64,000 nt of DNA, from contig CM061228.1 of NCBI GenBank assembly GCA_030844895.1, positions 138,558,444 through 138,622,443 on the forward strand, read 5' to 3'. The notes below the pieces were generated by a model that saw only the letters and a list, made by a program, of their open reading frames with translations, was not told the DNA's origin and did not search any database. Shown here in pieces: positions 35,129 to 46,184 of the stretch; the stretch's first letter is position 1; each line of letters begins with the position of its first letter. This stretch comes from Ambrosia x helenae. Its lineage: Eukaryota > Streptophyta > Magnoliopsida > Asterales > Asteraceae. Both the position numbers and the translations under genes were made by a program.

Positions 35129-35720
35129 GAGTTGCTGTAGTGAAGCGCTAATCAAAGTGCCAAAATCATTTTCGCGCCCCCTAGACCATTACGTAGGGGC
35201 GCTAATGGTTAAAAAACGGTTTCGGCGTTTTATTTTTAGCGTTGAACGTCTCTCTCCACAAACCAATAATCATTCGCCACATCAACCACCCTCAACGTCT
35301 CTCTCCCCCAACTTCAATACACACACGCACACACACACAACACCACAAGCAGAGAGAGAGGAAGGCGATCGGTGGTGGTGAAGTACTGTGGTGAAGATGG
35401 TGTACGTGGTGGTGATGTACGGTGGTGGTGATGATGGTTTACGATGGTGGTGATTTGCAGATGGTGATGGTGTACATGGCTGTGATGCTTGATTTTGATG
35501 ATGGTTTAGATGTTTGTGTGGGAGAGATGAAGAAGAAGATAAAGAAAAGGAGGAGGTTGGGAGATGTGAAGAAGAAAGGTTGGTGGTGATGATGGTGTAC
35601 GTGGTGATGTTTCTTCAGTTTTTTGTTGTTTTTTTTAATAAAATAATAGCACTACATCCCATTTTGAATTAACGCCCTATGCTGATTTAGCTGCCACATG
35701 AACCAATCACAGAGGGGGGA
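35129..35720. mobile_element. Copy-B-specific insertion (about 590 bp)
   Basis: Copy A reads CAAACTAACGATTA without interruption at 10808-10821, whereas copy B has about 590 bp between CTAA and ACGATTA. The interior has CACACA and GGTGGTGATG repeats. Ends are not clearly inverted and the duplication is unclear (possibly TAA), so the superfamily is unassigned. The open frame at 35157-35381 is low complexity. Confidence 0.6.
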
Positions 35721-36009
35721 ACGATTAACAATTGTAATTCTGTTTGAGGTATATTACATGGACTATGAAAAGACATGTCACTTGACCTGAATACGTCGTC
35801 CAATAAAAAGTTACTTTACCTTAATCAAAGACGTCCAATAAAAAGTTAGCTTTATCATAGATAATTTTGAATTTATGAATCAAGTTTGTGTTGTTGAACG
35901 CTAGAAGTTTTAAGCAACCGAAATTCATAATCATACAATAGAGTTTGAGGTTTTACAATCAAGTACATTTAAAAGAAAACATGAGGTACATTCTTACGTT
36001 TAAAATGTA

Positions 36010-39000
36010 CTAATCAACTGATACTGGTTGCATTTCTTCAGCCTCTTTCCTTAGTTTCTCAAACAAGACAGATGATAGATATCTCTCTCCAAAACTTGCA
36101 TGAACAGTCTTGAAAAATATAAAAATAAAATAAACATTACTAATTCGTTTTTATTCTTTATAAAGAAATGTAATGCATTAACAGAAGTTAGACGGATAAA
36201 GCAAGAAAATGAACTAAAATTAACAATGAAATAACCCATGATAATTTTATTATAGGATTAAGTACACGGTTAGCCCTCCGTGTGGTATGTTGATATTACG
36301 AATTCGATATATGTTTATTGTAAATAACGTCACATGTCCTAAGTTATGCATACATGTAAGATGGTTGGTCCGTGCAGACAAATAATATGGTTGGTCCCTG
36401 TCCGGCAGGGACCAACCAATTTCGGAGATGGATATAATACATATTACCACAACACCAAAGGTAAGATTTGTTTTTTTTTTATTGGTTAGATCCCAGAAAA
36501 ATGTAGAGAATAAATTAATTACCACAATAAGTTTGCCTTTGTTTTCTGGCCTTTTTGCAAGTCTTAATGCAGCAACAGTATTTGCTCCTGATGATATTCC
36601 AACCTAAAAAAACAAGAGGAAAATCCCAATATCACCAAACCTCATAACTAAACATATAAATCCAAGTATAGAACTAATATTTTAAAACTAGTTGCCCAAA
36701 CATAAACGCATTATTAGTTAGCCACTTAGCCATCTACTAAGGCTACTGGGTAAGCAGACATGAAAAACCTCATGTCTCAGTGCCACGTAGGCTGCCACAT
36801 CACTCAGGTGGTGTCTCACTATTCTTGAGACATGGGTGGGGTGTGCAGACATGAAAAACCCCATGTCTCAATATGACCGTTGCAATTCAAAAAAAAAAAA
36901 AAAAAAAAAAAAGAAAATTTCCTATTCGTCCGTCTCAAATGTCTCTTCAAGGACGGGGGACGGTGGTGTCCGAGACGGGGCAACTGGGGCGGTGTAGCAG
37001 GTGGGACGGGGGCGAAAAAGGTGGGACGGGGCTACTATGCTGTCTGCTCACCGATAAGCCTAATATGACAAACATTAATGACAAGAAATCAATTTAAAGC
37101 ATATTTATTTAGACACAAAACCAATTTAAAATACAAAACTTCAAAAAACTACATAATCAGTTAATCACTTGCATTATAATTTGTTTTTTATACATATACA
37201 CAAAACAATTTTGTCACTATTATATCTAATCAACATCATAATACAAGTGTATGTTATTGTTTTAAGGGTTGATCCTTACTTAAAATTATTAATGTATCTA
37301 GCATGCACTATTATAGTTAATGTTGAATAATAATAATAACAACTCCATTTCTTACCATAAGTCCTTCTTTCACGGCCAATTCTCTAGCCATGTTTACGGC
37401 GTCTTCACTAGACACCTGTTAGTCTCAAAGGTTAGCCTTTAGCTCAACTTGTAAAAAATAAATAACAAAGGAAATTACAGCATATAATTGTTTTTGCTGT
37501 ATATGATTACCATAAGAACCTCCTCCATTATGTCCATGTCCAATATATCTGGTTTGAACCCGACGCCGTTCCCTGTTATTTGATGAGGTCCTGTGCGATA
37601 ACAAGGTGCATTAACTTAATATGTTCATAGGAAAACATATACTGTTGTTATACAACTTACCTGGTTTGCCACCATTAAGTATGTTGCTTTCCTCAGGCTC
37701 CAGTCCATATATCTATGACAACATGTTACATGTGCATTTTTTATAAACTTTAAGTACAAATTATAATATAAATTCATTTGACAATTTTATGATTTAAACT
37801 TCACCTTAACATCTGGATTCTTTGATTTAAGATATTGTCCAACACCAGATACTGTGCCTCCGCTGCCGATCCCCATCACAAAGATGTCCACTTTACCATT
37901 TGTGTCGTCCCAAATCTCCGGGCCAGTTGTCTCAAAATGCACCTATTTTCATCATCATATGATGTCAACCCGCCCAAAAACTATTCAACTTGAACCCATT
38001 TTGACCTGTTATCACATTTAAACTAGGGATAATTGCCAAAATAAACAGTTGACCAAGCATATTTGCCAAAATAAACACCTGATGCGTCTAAACATTAGGG
38101 ACGAGCCACTCTTTTGCGTCTACCAATCAGATGATTACACGTGTAAAGTCTTCAGACGCTTTAATTTTTAAGGTCTCTGCGTCTAACCTTTAGACGCGAG
38201 GCTGTTATTTAGACGCAAAGGGGAGCACCTATTCTTGCGTCTAAATAACAGCCTCACGTCTAAAGTTTAGACGCATGGACCTTAAAAATTAAAGCGTATG
38301 AAGACTTTACACGTGTAATCATCTGATTGGTAGACGCGAAAGAGTGGTTCGTCCCTAATGTTTAGACGCATCAGGTGTTTACTTTGGCACATATGCTTGG
38401 TCAACTGTTTATTTTGGCAATTATCCCTTTAAACTAATCGATCGCTTTTACCAATAGTTTTAAGATTTTCAAGTGAAAAGTTGTTCAAGAAAGTCACCTT
38501 GGTGTTTGCAGGGTTAGAGAACTGTTGAAGCATGAAAGCATCAGGTGTTTTCTCCAAAAGGTCATACGCTTTCTTAACGGTACCACCCATCCCTTTAGTC
38601 GGGTCAGTTAGGATCAAATCGGCTCCAAATGCTCGCATTGTTACTCTTCTTTCTAAGCTTGTGTATGAAGGCATTGTTAACACCATCTTGTAACCTTTTA
38701 GAGCAGCCATGAACGCCATACTGATCCCCATGTTCCCGGATGTTGGCTCGATCAACACCGTCTAGTACGATGCATAAAGCACAAATTTATGTTAATCATA
38801 AGTTGTTATTTTTATGTTCACTAATTTTAATTCATAAGATTGCTTACCTTTCCAGGTGTAATCAGGTTTTTCGCTTCGGCATCGTTTATCATAGAAAGTG
38901 CAGGCCTGATTAATGATGAATACATAACAAAGTCAACTTTTGACTTTTAGGAGTCAAACTTTCGAAGCCTTGAATTCGATTTAGACATTTGTTAAAAAGT

Positions 39001-41173
39001 TTATTTGTAATGTTTTCTATGTGATTTAACTATGGTTAAAACAATATTATACACAAGTAGCATATTTATGTCAAATGTGGAGTTGAAAAATCATTAAATT
39101 GACAATCAAAGGTCAACAGTTTGACTTTTTTTTCTAACCTGTCTTTGATGCTAGAAGTTGGCTGAAACATTTCTTGTTTGACTGCTACATAAGCCCCACA
39201 ACCCTCTGTGACTTTGTTGAGATATACAAGGGGTGTTTTTCCAATAATCTGATATTTCAAGGGTTAGATTTAAAAACTGAAATATTAAATAATGACCCCC
39301 CAAAAGTTTCTAATATCACATTACATATAGAGGTTTTCTTTCACTGTGTATTTGATCCTAACCATACATATATATGTATTTAAAATTAAAATTTAACGAA
39401 CTAAACTTTCAACGAACAGTTCATGAACCGTTCGGCGGGAAGTTCGTTTGTGTTTGTTCGTTTAATAAATGAACGAACACGAACAAAAAATTTTGTTCGT
39501 TTAGTTAAACGAACGAACATGAAAGAGGTTGTGTTCGTTCGTTTATGTCCGTGAACGTTCGGTAACGTGTTCGTTTATGTTTATGTTCGTTTGTGTTGAT
39601 AGTTTATTAGGGTTTTTAATTTTTATAATTTTATATATTCTTATATATTTTTATGTATTTTATCCAAATAAATAATATCTGTGAGTTAAATATATGATTA
39701 TATAAGATTAATAGACCTACTTTTAGTATCCAAGTTCATTATATTTCCACATTTCAATTCCGATGCCCTTCACCTTCGACACCCTCTACCATCCACAGGG
39801 GCGGACATAGCTTGAAGCTAGGTGTCGCGTCCGTTGCTACTCAACTTCGCGTGCGTAGTGGAATTTTTTTTACGATATTTGAAAAACGTTACTACTAAAA
39901 TGAAAAAAATGAATAACGTTACTACTGAAATTAATTTCTAGATCTGCCACTGACCATCCACCTCCGACACCCTCCTCCATCCACCTCCAATAGACAATAC
40001 TTTATTATGTTTACCAACATTATGTTAAGTACTAAGTATGTCTGGATAATTAGATTATATTTTGGGTGGATTTTGCTAATGTCTTAATGTGTGTTAATTC
40101 CATCTTATTCGAAAGATAATATATGTCCGTTTGTGTTTATGACTTTATGTTCATGTGCGTTCATGAACAAAATTAACAAACGAACACGAACACGAGTGTT
40201 TTCTTAACAAACGAACACGAACAGAAAATCTCGTTTGGTAAGTGTTCATAAGATGTTCGTAAACACTTAATTTCCTTAACAAATGAACGTGTTCGTTTAG
40301 TTCAATTGCAGCCCTACTTTCAACATTTGTTATTATATAATAGTTTATTAATTAAGTGAAAAAAGTTATAAAACAAAATAAGTATCACTTCGAATGTTAG
40401 TTGAATTTAAAAAACAAAAAAAAATAATCTTCAAAATAACTTTTTAAAAGAAAAACAATATAAAAACTTAATTTTACGTGTATTATATTTAATATCAAGA
40501 TTTCAGCACAAAAGAGAGACTTATGACGTCATAAATGGTCCTTTTTATCTATGTCGTTACTTGATAAATAGACAAATTTGATATAAATAATCACTACAAA
40601 ATAAACTTATAGTCTGTTTGCATTTTGCTACTTATTTGTTGTTATAGTTATCATTATTTCAACCACACATGACACAACTTATCTATATATATACACACGG
40701 ATTTGTGGCAGAGATCATCATGCCTACCAACTCGGTAGGCCCTAACTCTTTCCACACGTCCAGATACCTCAGGATCGAACCCACACTACATGGCAGGGAG
40801 TTTACCACCTTCATTGGCATGCCACTCCAAAGTGGTGGTAACGGGGATCGAACCCAAGGTCTCACAAGGAAGGAGAACATTGGTCCTCCTACCACTACAT
40901 CACAGGTGGAAGTGCCTTTCTATCTTATATTAATTATTTCATTGCATGCATGTCAAGAAAAAAGGTGAAAAATATCAACAAAAATCGAGCATCAAACAAC
41001 AACCACACAGACAAAGATACCTGAGATGCATCTCTTCGAATGTTAGTTCCAGGGAGATCTTTGGGTAGATCTTTTATTCTTTGAACAAACGATGATTCCG
41101 CCAACGGTTGAGACGTGAAGAATTTTGCTCCAACTGAATTGAACAGGTTTCTTCTCTTGAGTAATGCCGCCAT
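36010..41173 (-). CDS. CAS: Beta-cyanoalanine synthase, mitochondrial (cysteine synthase family)
   Basis: PLP enzyme that joins cyanide with cysteine to give beta-cyanoalanine and sulfide, detoxifying the cyanide released by ethylene synthesis in mitochondria. Coding exons on the minus strand: 41021-41173, 39139-39248, 38848-38905, 38498-38761, 37805-37942, 37661-37712, 37511-37590, 37356-37415, 36523-36603, 36010-36108. All junctions are GT-AG and the phases agree, giving 364 aa, the usual length. Seen: Arg-rich N-terminus (MAALLKRRNLF) fitting a mitochondrial presequence; PLP-lysine motif PTSSIKDRP; EPTSGNMGIS substrate loop; GIGSGGTVSG phosphate-binding loop; SSGANTVAALRLA; C-terminus EMQPVSVD. 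EPTSGNMGI and FMLQQFSNPAN fit the CAS branch better than cytosolic O-acetylserine lyases. Intron 1 is 1.77 kb and TE-filled. No coding damage seen. Confidence 0.95.
36741..37060. mobile_element. PIF/Harbinger-type MITE in CAS intron 8
   Basis: Inverted ends GGCTACTGGGTAAGCAGACA and (reversed) GGCTTATCGGTGAGCAGACA, flanked by TAA (36738-36740 and 37061-37063). It contains a 23-base A-run near 36889-36911. The two short frames here are low complexity. Confidence 0.8.
38026..38427. mobile_element. 402-bp foldback element with 9-bp target duplication in CAS intron 4
   Basis: Almost the whole element is one inverted repeat: arms start GGGATAATTGCCAAAATAAA and meet near 38226 with a very small loop. 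Flanked by TTTAAACTA (38017-38025 and 38428-38436), a Mutator-type duplication. Blocks such as GCGTCTAAAC and ACACGTGTAA pair across the arms. Retained in the CAS transcript it would give a hairpin of about 200 bp. Confidence 0.9.
39389..40316. mobile_element. hAT-type MITE in CAS intron 1, with nested insertion
   Basis: Same GTTCGTT/GAACGAAC family as 7742-8376: shares GAACCGTTCGGCGGGAAGTTCG near the left and ends TTGCAGCCCTA at the right. The extreme left end has decayed and no target duplication is visible. It contains the small hAT element at 39796-39952. Confidence 0.7.
39796..39952. mobile_element. 157-bp hAT MITE nested in CAS intron 1
   Basis: Starts CAGGGGCGGACATAGC and ends GATCTGCCACTG, flanked by the 8-bp duplication ACCATCCA (39788-39795 and 39953-39960). 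Family resemblance to 54663-54855 (CA..GGCG...CGCCACTG). Confidence 0.82.
40690..40912 (-). mobile_element. tRNA-derived SINE-like element in CAS intron 1
   Basis: On the minus strand the head reads GTGATGTAGTGGTAGG (A-box-like), then GGGTTCGATCCC (B box) near 40850. A second GGTTCGATCC follows near 40770. RNA polymerase III promoter boxes suggest a SINE. Target duplication not identified. Confidence 0.6.
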
Positions 41174-41266
41174 TAATTAATAATAATAATAATAATAATG
41201 CAACTTGTTATTATTAATGGTATTGAGATTTGAGTAGTGTTGATTAAAGACGAAAGATGTTGGTTT

Positions 41267-41274
41267 GTTTTATA
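41267..41274 (-). promoter_or_regulatory. CAS TATA box
   Basis: TATAAAAC on the minus strand, about 95 bp upstream of the CAS start codon (41173), a reasonable distance for a plant 5' UTR. An ATT/AAT repeat lies between the two. Confidence 0.6.
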
Positions 41275-41448
41275 GGGGTGTGATTTTACACTACAGCCCT
41301 CCAAGTTATCTTTTTGTACAAAAAAAGAGCAGATGGTATTGGTCAATGGACTTTGGTAAAGTCTTGTCCGGCTCGACTTAGTGACAACACTTGTAATAAT
41401 TTTTATTAATATGTTTTTTTATAATATAAAAATAAAAAGTTTTTATAA

Positions 41449-42073
41449 GGCTATGGGGTATGGGGTCGGGGAAGGGGTTCGGTGGGTGACATGGAGCCCT
41501 TTGCCGACAGGGAACACCGCCCCCCCCGATCGGTGCTCGGCAAAAACGGTAAAATCCCACCGATGGTGTCGTCCCACTTCCCAATGCATCTTTTTTGAAC
41601 GTTGGGCCATAAAAGAACGTTGGAAGAGAGAGAGAGACAGATAGAAGGGTTTTAGAGAGAGAGAGGTAAGAGAGAGAGAGGCCGGAGAAGATGGGTGGTG
41701 GTGGAGCTCCGGCGGCAGGTGTGCAGCGGGAGGCGGAGGGTGGTGGGATTGGTGCAGGTGGAGGCAGACGGTGGTGGGGTTGGTGGAGGTGGATGCGGAG
41801 GCGGACGGTGGTGGTGATGAAGATTGAAGAAGATGGTGATGAAGATTGAAGAAGATGGGTGAGAGAGAGAGGGGGTGAGGAAGATGAAGATGTGTGTGGG
41901 TGTGGGTCAGCTTGTTTTCTTTCTTTTTATTTTTAATTTTTTTTTTCAATTAAATAATGGAAGGGGAAGGGGGAACCATTTCCCTTAGAAGGGGGAAGAG
42001 AAGAGGGGAAATGATGTGGCACTGACGTGGACAAGGGGGAGGGAAGGGGGATGGGTGACCACACCCCATAGCC
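41449..42073. mobile_element. PIF/Harbinger-type element, 625 bp
   Basis: Inverted ends GGCTATGGGGTATGGGGT and (reversed) GGCTATGGGGTGTGGTCA, flanked by TAA (41446-41448 and 42074-42076). The interior is GA/GGTGG-rich. The 168-aa frame on the minus strand is Ser/Pro/His low complexity and not a gene. It lies about 175 bp upstream of the CAS TATA box. A relative is at 56683-56977. Confidence 0.85.
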
Positions 42074-42242
42074 TAAGATATGTTGACCAACTAACCAAAA
42101 CATTAAACATACATCCATACAAAAAGTTTCCATCACATTTTGTTTAACCAAATTTCCATCACAATTTGCTTATCCATTTCTGGCAATGTAAAATTGGATG
42201 ATTTTTCTTCTCCATGGATAGAAAATGAACAAATAAATAGAA

Positions 42243-42475
42243 ATGAAAACCTACATCGAGGGGGTGCTTATTCTTAGGCATCGGAAGTCACTCGTTTTTC
42301 TGGCCAGGGTCCAACGGGTTATTCATAGTAGTGTCTCGACTTCGGGGACATGGTTTCGTTTTCAGTGGGTTAGGATTCGCTATTCAGAAAAGCGTAACGA
42401 CGCAGCTTGTTGTCCGCCTGTCCGCTATCTTGATGTAATTTTCACAGTCATTGAATGAAATAATACCTTTATTTA
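42243..42475 (+). repeat. Dispersed repeat, copy 1
   Basis: Its 3' part (about 42352-42440: GTTAGGATTCGCTATTCAGA, GACGCAGCTTGTTG, CGCTATCTTGATGTAATTTT) recurs at 52617-52692. Both are followed by an A/T-rich tail, which suggests the 3' end of a short retroposed element. Family unknown to me. Confidence 0.55.
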
Positions 42476-42707
42476 AAGAAAATAATTTAAATACATATCG
42501 TGTTTTTGACAACAAAATATTGATATGATTTTTATAATTAGATATAAAAAGTGAGACAAGCAAAAAGCTAGTGAAAGATTTGTATTCCCAAAGGCAAATA
42601 ATACAAATCATGAGGAAGGCCGCCTCCTTCACATGCAATGTATCATATTCATCAGTCCCTACTTGCTTTTACTTTTAAATTATAAAAATGAACTAAACTT
42701 CCTTTTA

Positions 42708-43162
42708 TTTTGCGCATGTATGGTGGCCTCCGTCGTCTGGCAGAAAGTAAGTTCTTGGCTCAGGGTCTCTCCTATATTTGCGTTCAATTGTAAAGATTTG
42801 TTGGAGTATTATAAGTTGGTTAACGACACGAAGGAGAGGAAGCACTTAATCAGAATGGTGATGTTGGCGGCATGTTGCATAATTTGGAAAGCCCGGAATG
42901 AGTTGATCTTTAGTGGCAAGAGACCAAACGTTTCAGGCATCTTTGGAGATATACAGGCCACTTCCTTTTTGTGGGTGAAACACAAGGCGAAACAATCAAG
43001 ATGGTCGTGGGAAAACTGGGTTGCGTTTAGTGATCCTATAACTTGAGGCGTTGTGTATGTATGTTTTTAGGTGAGGGTAGTATGTTGTTACTAGTACCTT
43101 GCTTGTATCAACTATGTATATATCATTTGGTGATGAATGAAATGAAGTTTGCCGATAAAAAA
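42708..43162 (+). mobile_element. 5'-truncated LINE with 13-bp target duplication
   Basis: Encodes the end of a non-LTR retrotransposon ORF2 (zf-RVT-type tail: VWQKVSSWLRV..., CCIIWKARNELIFSGKRP, FLWVKHKAKQSRWSWENW) with stop at 43044-43046. A 3' UTR and an A-run follow. AAACTTCCTTTTA occurs at 42695-42707 and 43163-43175, a target duplication overlapping the A-tail. It is extremely 5'-truncated, as usual for LINEs. Confidence 0.9.
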
Positions 43163-43361
43163 AAACTTCCTTTTAATACGGTGCAATCGTGAACCCTTTG
43201 TATTAAAATTAATAAAATATGGCAAACTAAAATGATTTAAATTTAATAATTTAACTATTTCAAACTAAATTTTTAGTGGTAGGAGTGGTCTCGGCTACCC
43301 AGTACCAGCGTAGCTACACCGACCCAGCCTCTTCGGGTAGGGGGTCACAGATATAAGGAGA

Positions 43362-44507
43362 CAGGGCCGGCTCAACCATATTGGGGGCCTGAAGCGAAAT
43401 AAAAATCCGGGGCCCTATTTATAAAAAATAAAATACTGAAAAAATTAAAAAAATTCTCTAGAAGGAAGGATTGAACTTCCAACATTGTGGTTAACAGCCA
43501 TATGCTATAACCAACTAAGCTAATCCATCTATATGCTCTTTTATAGGTTTATTTTTATTATATATCATTAAAAGCTCTGATGCACCGAAACGTGAACCAG
43601 GTGCCGTTTCCCGTCTCCGAAACCTTCAGGGGACCGAAACGTGTACGGGTACGGGCTGAAACGTTTCCCAGGCGATTCTTTGACCGATTCGATAAGTCAA
43701 CGCCGTTTCTGCAAACCTTTCCTTCTTTGGGTACCGTTTCTGTCACGTTTCCAGAAGTCCAAGGGCGTTTCTGACCGATGAAGAAGATTAGGAGGTTGTA
43801 GATGAAGAAGAGAGGGTCACCGGAACCGGAGGTCGGCCGGAGAAGAAGACCAGTGCAGCGGTGTGGCCTCCAGTAACTCTAACTCTCTCTCTCTCATCTT
43901 TTTCTCTCTCTTCGTAACTTTCTCTCTCTCTCTCTCTCTATTAGATTGGTGCAGAGATATTATAATAAAATCATATGGAAAGGTGTGAGGGTATGTGTGT
44001 GTCTTTGAAAGAGGGGTTGAGTGTTTGTTTGGTAGTATGAGCAGTACATCTATCTAATATTATGTGTGTATATGCTACTTTTTTTTTAATAAACCTCATT
44101 TTTTATTATAGCTTTAAATGTTTTTCACTTTTTTTATTTTAGTTTATTGCAAATATTTATATATTTATAAAAAACACTAATTATTAATTTTTATATACAT
44201 ATATATATATATATAAAATACGTATGAATTTTGAAGTTTACATCAACGTATGAATATATTTTGGGATTTGTGGTACATTATCTATAATATATATTTATTT
44301 TTTATGTATTTATTTCCGTACCCGTGCCGTACCCGCTTCTTAATTTTTTGAGTTTTGCCGTTTCCCGTTCCCGTACCCGTTTCTCGTTCCCGTACCAGTT
44401 CCCGTGCAACATAGATTAAAAGTAGGAAAATTATGGGGCCCGTAGAACTTGCCAACTTGGAGGCCTAAAGCAAAAGCCTCAGTTGGCTTGGGCTTGAACC
44501 GGGCCTA
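43362..44507. mobile_element. hAT-type element, 1146 bp
   Basis: Ends CAGGGCCGGCTCAA and TTGAACCGGGCCTA, flanked by the 8-bp duplication TAAGGAGA (43354-43361 and 44508-44515). No transposase. It carries a tRNA-Asn-like relic and, between about 43579 and 44411, a block rich in CGTTTCC/ACCCGT repeats with reversed ends (GCACCGAAACG / CCCGTGCAACA) that may be a further nested element. Confidence 0.82.
43457..43529 (-). pseudogene. tRNA-Asn(GTT) relic
   Basis: 73 nt on the minus strand with A box TAGCTTAGTTGG, anticodon loop GGCTGTTAACC, T arm GGAAGTTCAATCCTTCC and 3' end TTCTAGA, matching plant tRNA-Asn. The acceptor stem no longer pairs (GATGGAT against TTCTAGA has three mismatches), so I call it a relic inside the hAT element. 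Confidence 0.7.
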
Positions 44508-44788
44508 TAAGGAGAGGATGGTAATATAAGGAGAGGATGGTACAAGTCGAGCTGGGTAGTGGGAATGTGTGTGTGTGTGTTGCAGAAGGAGAGGGAGAGA
44601 GAGAGAGAGAGAGAGACGTGTGTGTTTGCAAGTTTGGGTGAGCGGGTACATGTGGGTAGCACCCTGGGTTCCATGGGGCTGGTGATTGATGTGGCGGGCT
44701 ACCCGATGTGTCTTTCGTGAGCTGCACTCCTACACAAATATCAAGAAACCAACATTAGACCATACATAAGGGAAGACAGGAAGTTGCA
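44508..44788. other. Gene-free stretch with GT and GA microsatellites
   Basis: GGAGAGGATGGTA is repeated in tandem (44511-44541). (TG)n at about 44567-44581 and (GA)n at about 44590-44616. No gene. Confidence 0.6.
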
Positions 44789-44868
44789 TGTAATACCCTA
44801 GGTAAATCCGTGAGCTTCTAGTGGGCAAAGCGAACAATATTGAATGATATTAAAGACGGGGTGTTACA
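44789..44868 (+). mobile_element. 80-bp LTR remnant (TGTAATACCC...GGGTGTTACA)
   Basis: Termini are those of a gypsy-type LTR but only 80 bp apart; the flanks TTGCA and CTGCA differ by one base and could be a degraded duplication. Likely an internally deleted solo LTR. Confidence 0.45.
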
Positions 44869-44919
44869 CTGCAAGTCAGTGGCTCACCCTCTCGGGTTGT
44901 TGGGGTGGGGGTGTGTGGA

Positions 44920-44945
44920 GGGGGGGGGGGGGGGGGGGGGGGGGG
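44920..44945. repeat. 26-base G homopolymer
   Basis: Uninterrupted G run. Its length may be a sequencing or assembly estimate. Confidence 0.7.
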
Positions 44946-45798
44946 TTAGCGGAGAATTTGTCAAAGTGTTGGGTGTGCATAGTGCGGGTTTGATGCAACT
45001 AGCCAACGAAATAATTAATTAGATGTATTTCAAGCTAAAGTTAAATAATAAATTGGATTAGGCAAAATTTCGAAACGCTTTACACTCGCATGATAACTAC
45101 GTCTCTCCAACCATGCGACATTGGTATCCCTTTTCCTTAGGTAAAAGAAACAATATGTATAATTTGCTGCTTTTTTTTTTTTTTTTTGACAAATAATATT
45201 GCCCCCTGTACTTTACATTAAATACACATTTGGCTAGATTTATACATAGAATATCTCCTAGGCTACCCCACATTGACATGTATAGTTTGCTTATAAAATT
45301 AAAATTAAAAAACTTTCCATCACTTGAACTTGGCTATTGTCTTTGTGTTCATGACAATTATATTCCCTTTCTTATAGTTTTCGGAATCTTAGATGTTTGT
45401 TTTTTACTTTTAGTATTTTGTTAGGTTATCCTTCAAGTGTATTGATTTAATATCTCTATTATTTTTTTTCACAATATATGTTTTTAAATTTCAAATAGAT
45501 GGGGATTGTTTTTGTGTCTTATTGAAATTAGCTAGAAATTATTATTTTTATTTTTTATTTTGAAAGTAGGCGAACAAGCAATAGCAAATGTTTTTTGTGT
45601 AACTATAATGTAATCCAACAATCTCTACAAATACAATTTCTGCTTGTGTGTTCATTTATTGGCGTGTGAAGTAGTTGATGATTTTAATGTTAAATTGCTA
45701 ATTCCATTGAGATCTGCAAGTTAATGTCATATTTACGAATAAGAAAACTAAAAGACGTACTACATAATATATCAAGAGAGAACTGATAAACTAACAAA
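44946..45798. other. AT-rich DNA, no gene recognised
   Basis: No protein signal on either strand. T-run at 45173-45188. It may be the interior of a decayed Helitron ending at 45853. Confidence 0.4.
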
Positions 45799-45799
45799 A

Positions 45800-45853
45800 A
45801 ACGAGTACCGCATTATAAATTGTCGCCGTCACATCACGCGAATTTTCTACTAG
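45800..45853 (+). mobile_element. Degenerate Helitron 3' end
   Basis: GTCGCCGTCACATCACGCG with only a residual hairpin, then a T-rich spacer and CTAG at 45850-45853 before T. It resembles the intact ends at 24583 and 50155 but is eroded. Confidence 0.45.
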
Positions 45854-46184
45854 TCTAAACTATAAGGCTAACGGTAGGGTTGGATGGCGGTTGAGAATGA
45901 GGAAAGGGAGTGGGTTGGTTTTATGATCCTTTTTAATTTTACATTAAGTAGTCCTTAGATATAGTTAATCATATTAATGATCTTTTTTCAATAAGTCAAA
46001 AGGTATTTTGTTTATTTAACATGAATTAAACATAACAACAGTTATTATTACACTTCAAACAAAATACATTTAAAGATCACTTGTGTAATTTTATAAAACA
46101 GAATTCACCAATTATAACTCCTATAGAGCTTACATGCACCACTAATGCGCATGTAAAGGTTATCAACATTAATGCAAAAATATC

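Larger units (their letters stand above)
30110..35995 (+). repeat. Duplicated block, copy B
   Basis: Direct repeat of 2176-13160 without the later insertions; it supplies empty sites for the LTR element (near 32792), the MULE-like element (near 32820) and the Helitron cluster (near 35830). It abuts the end of the CAS gene at 36010. It has its own private insertion at about 35129-35720. Confidence 0.85.

Noticed and set aside
35157..35381. Open frame in the copy-B-specific insertion
   Set aside because: Driven by CACACA and CTCTCT repeats; starts and ends inside a mobile element.
41443..41949. 168-aa frame on the minus strand
   Set aside because: Ser/Pro/His low-complexity frame made by GGTGG/GAGA repeats inside the PIF-type element; opposite frames are open too and no domain is visible.
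43457..43529. Functional tRNA-Asn gene
   Set aside because: The acceptor stem does not pair and it lies inside a transposon; kept only as a relic.
44920..44945. Poly-G run as a biological signal
   Set aside because: Long G homopolymers are error-prone in assemblies; no context suggests a function.
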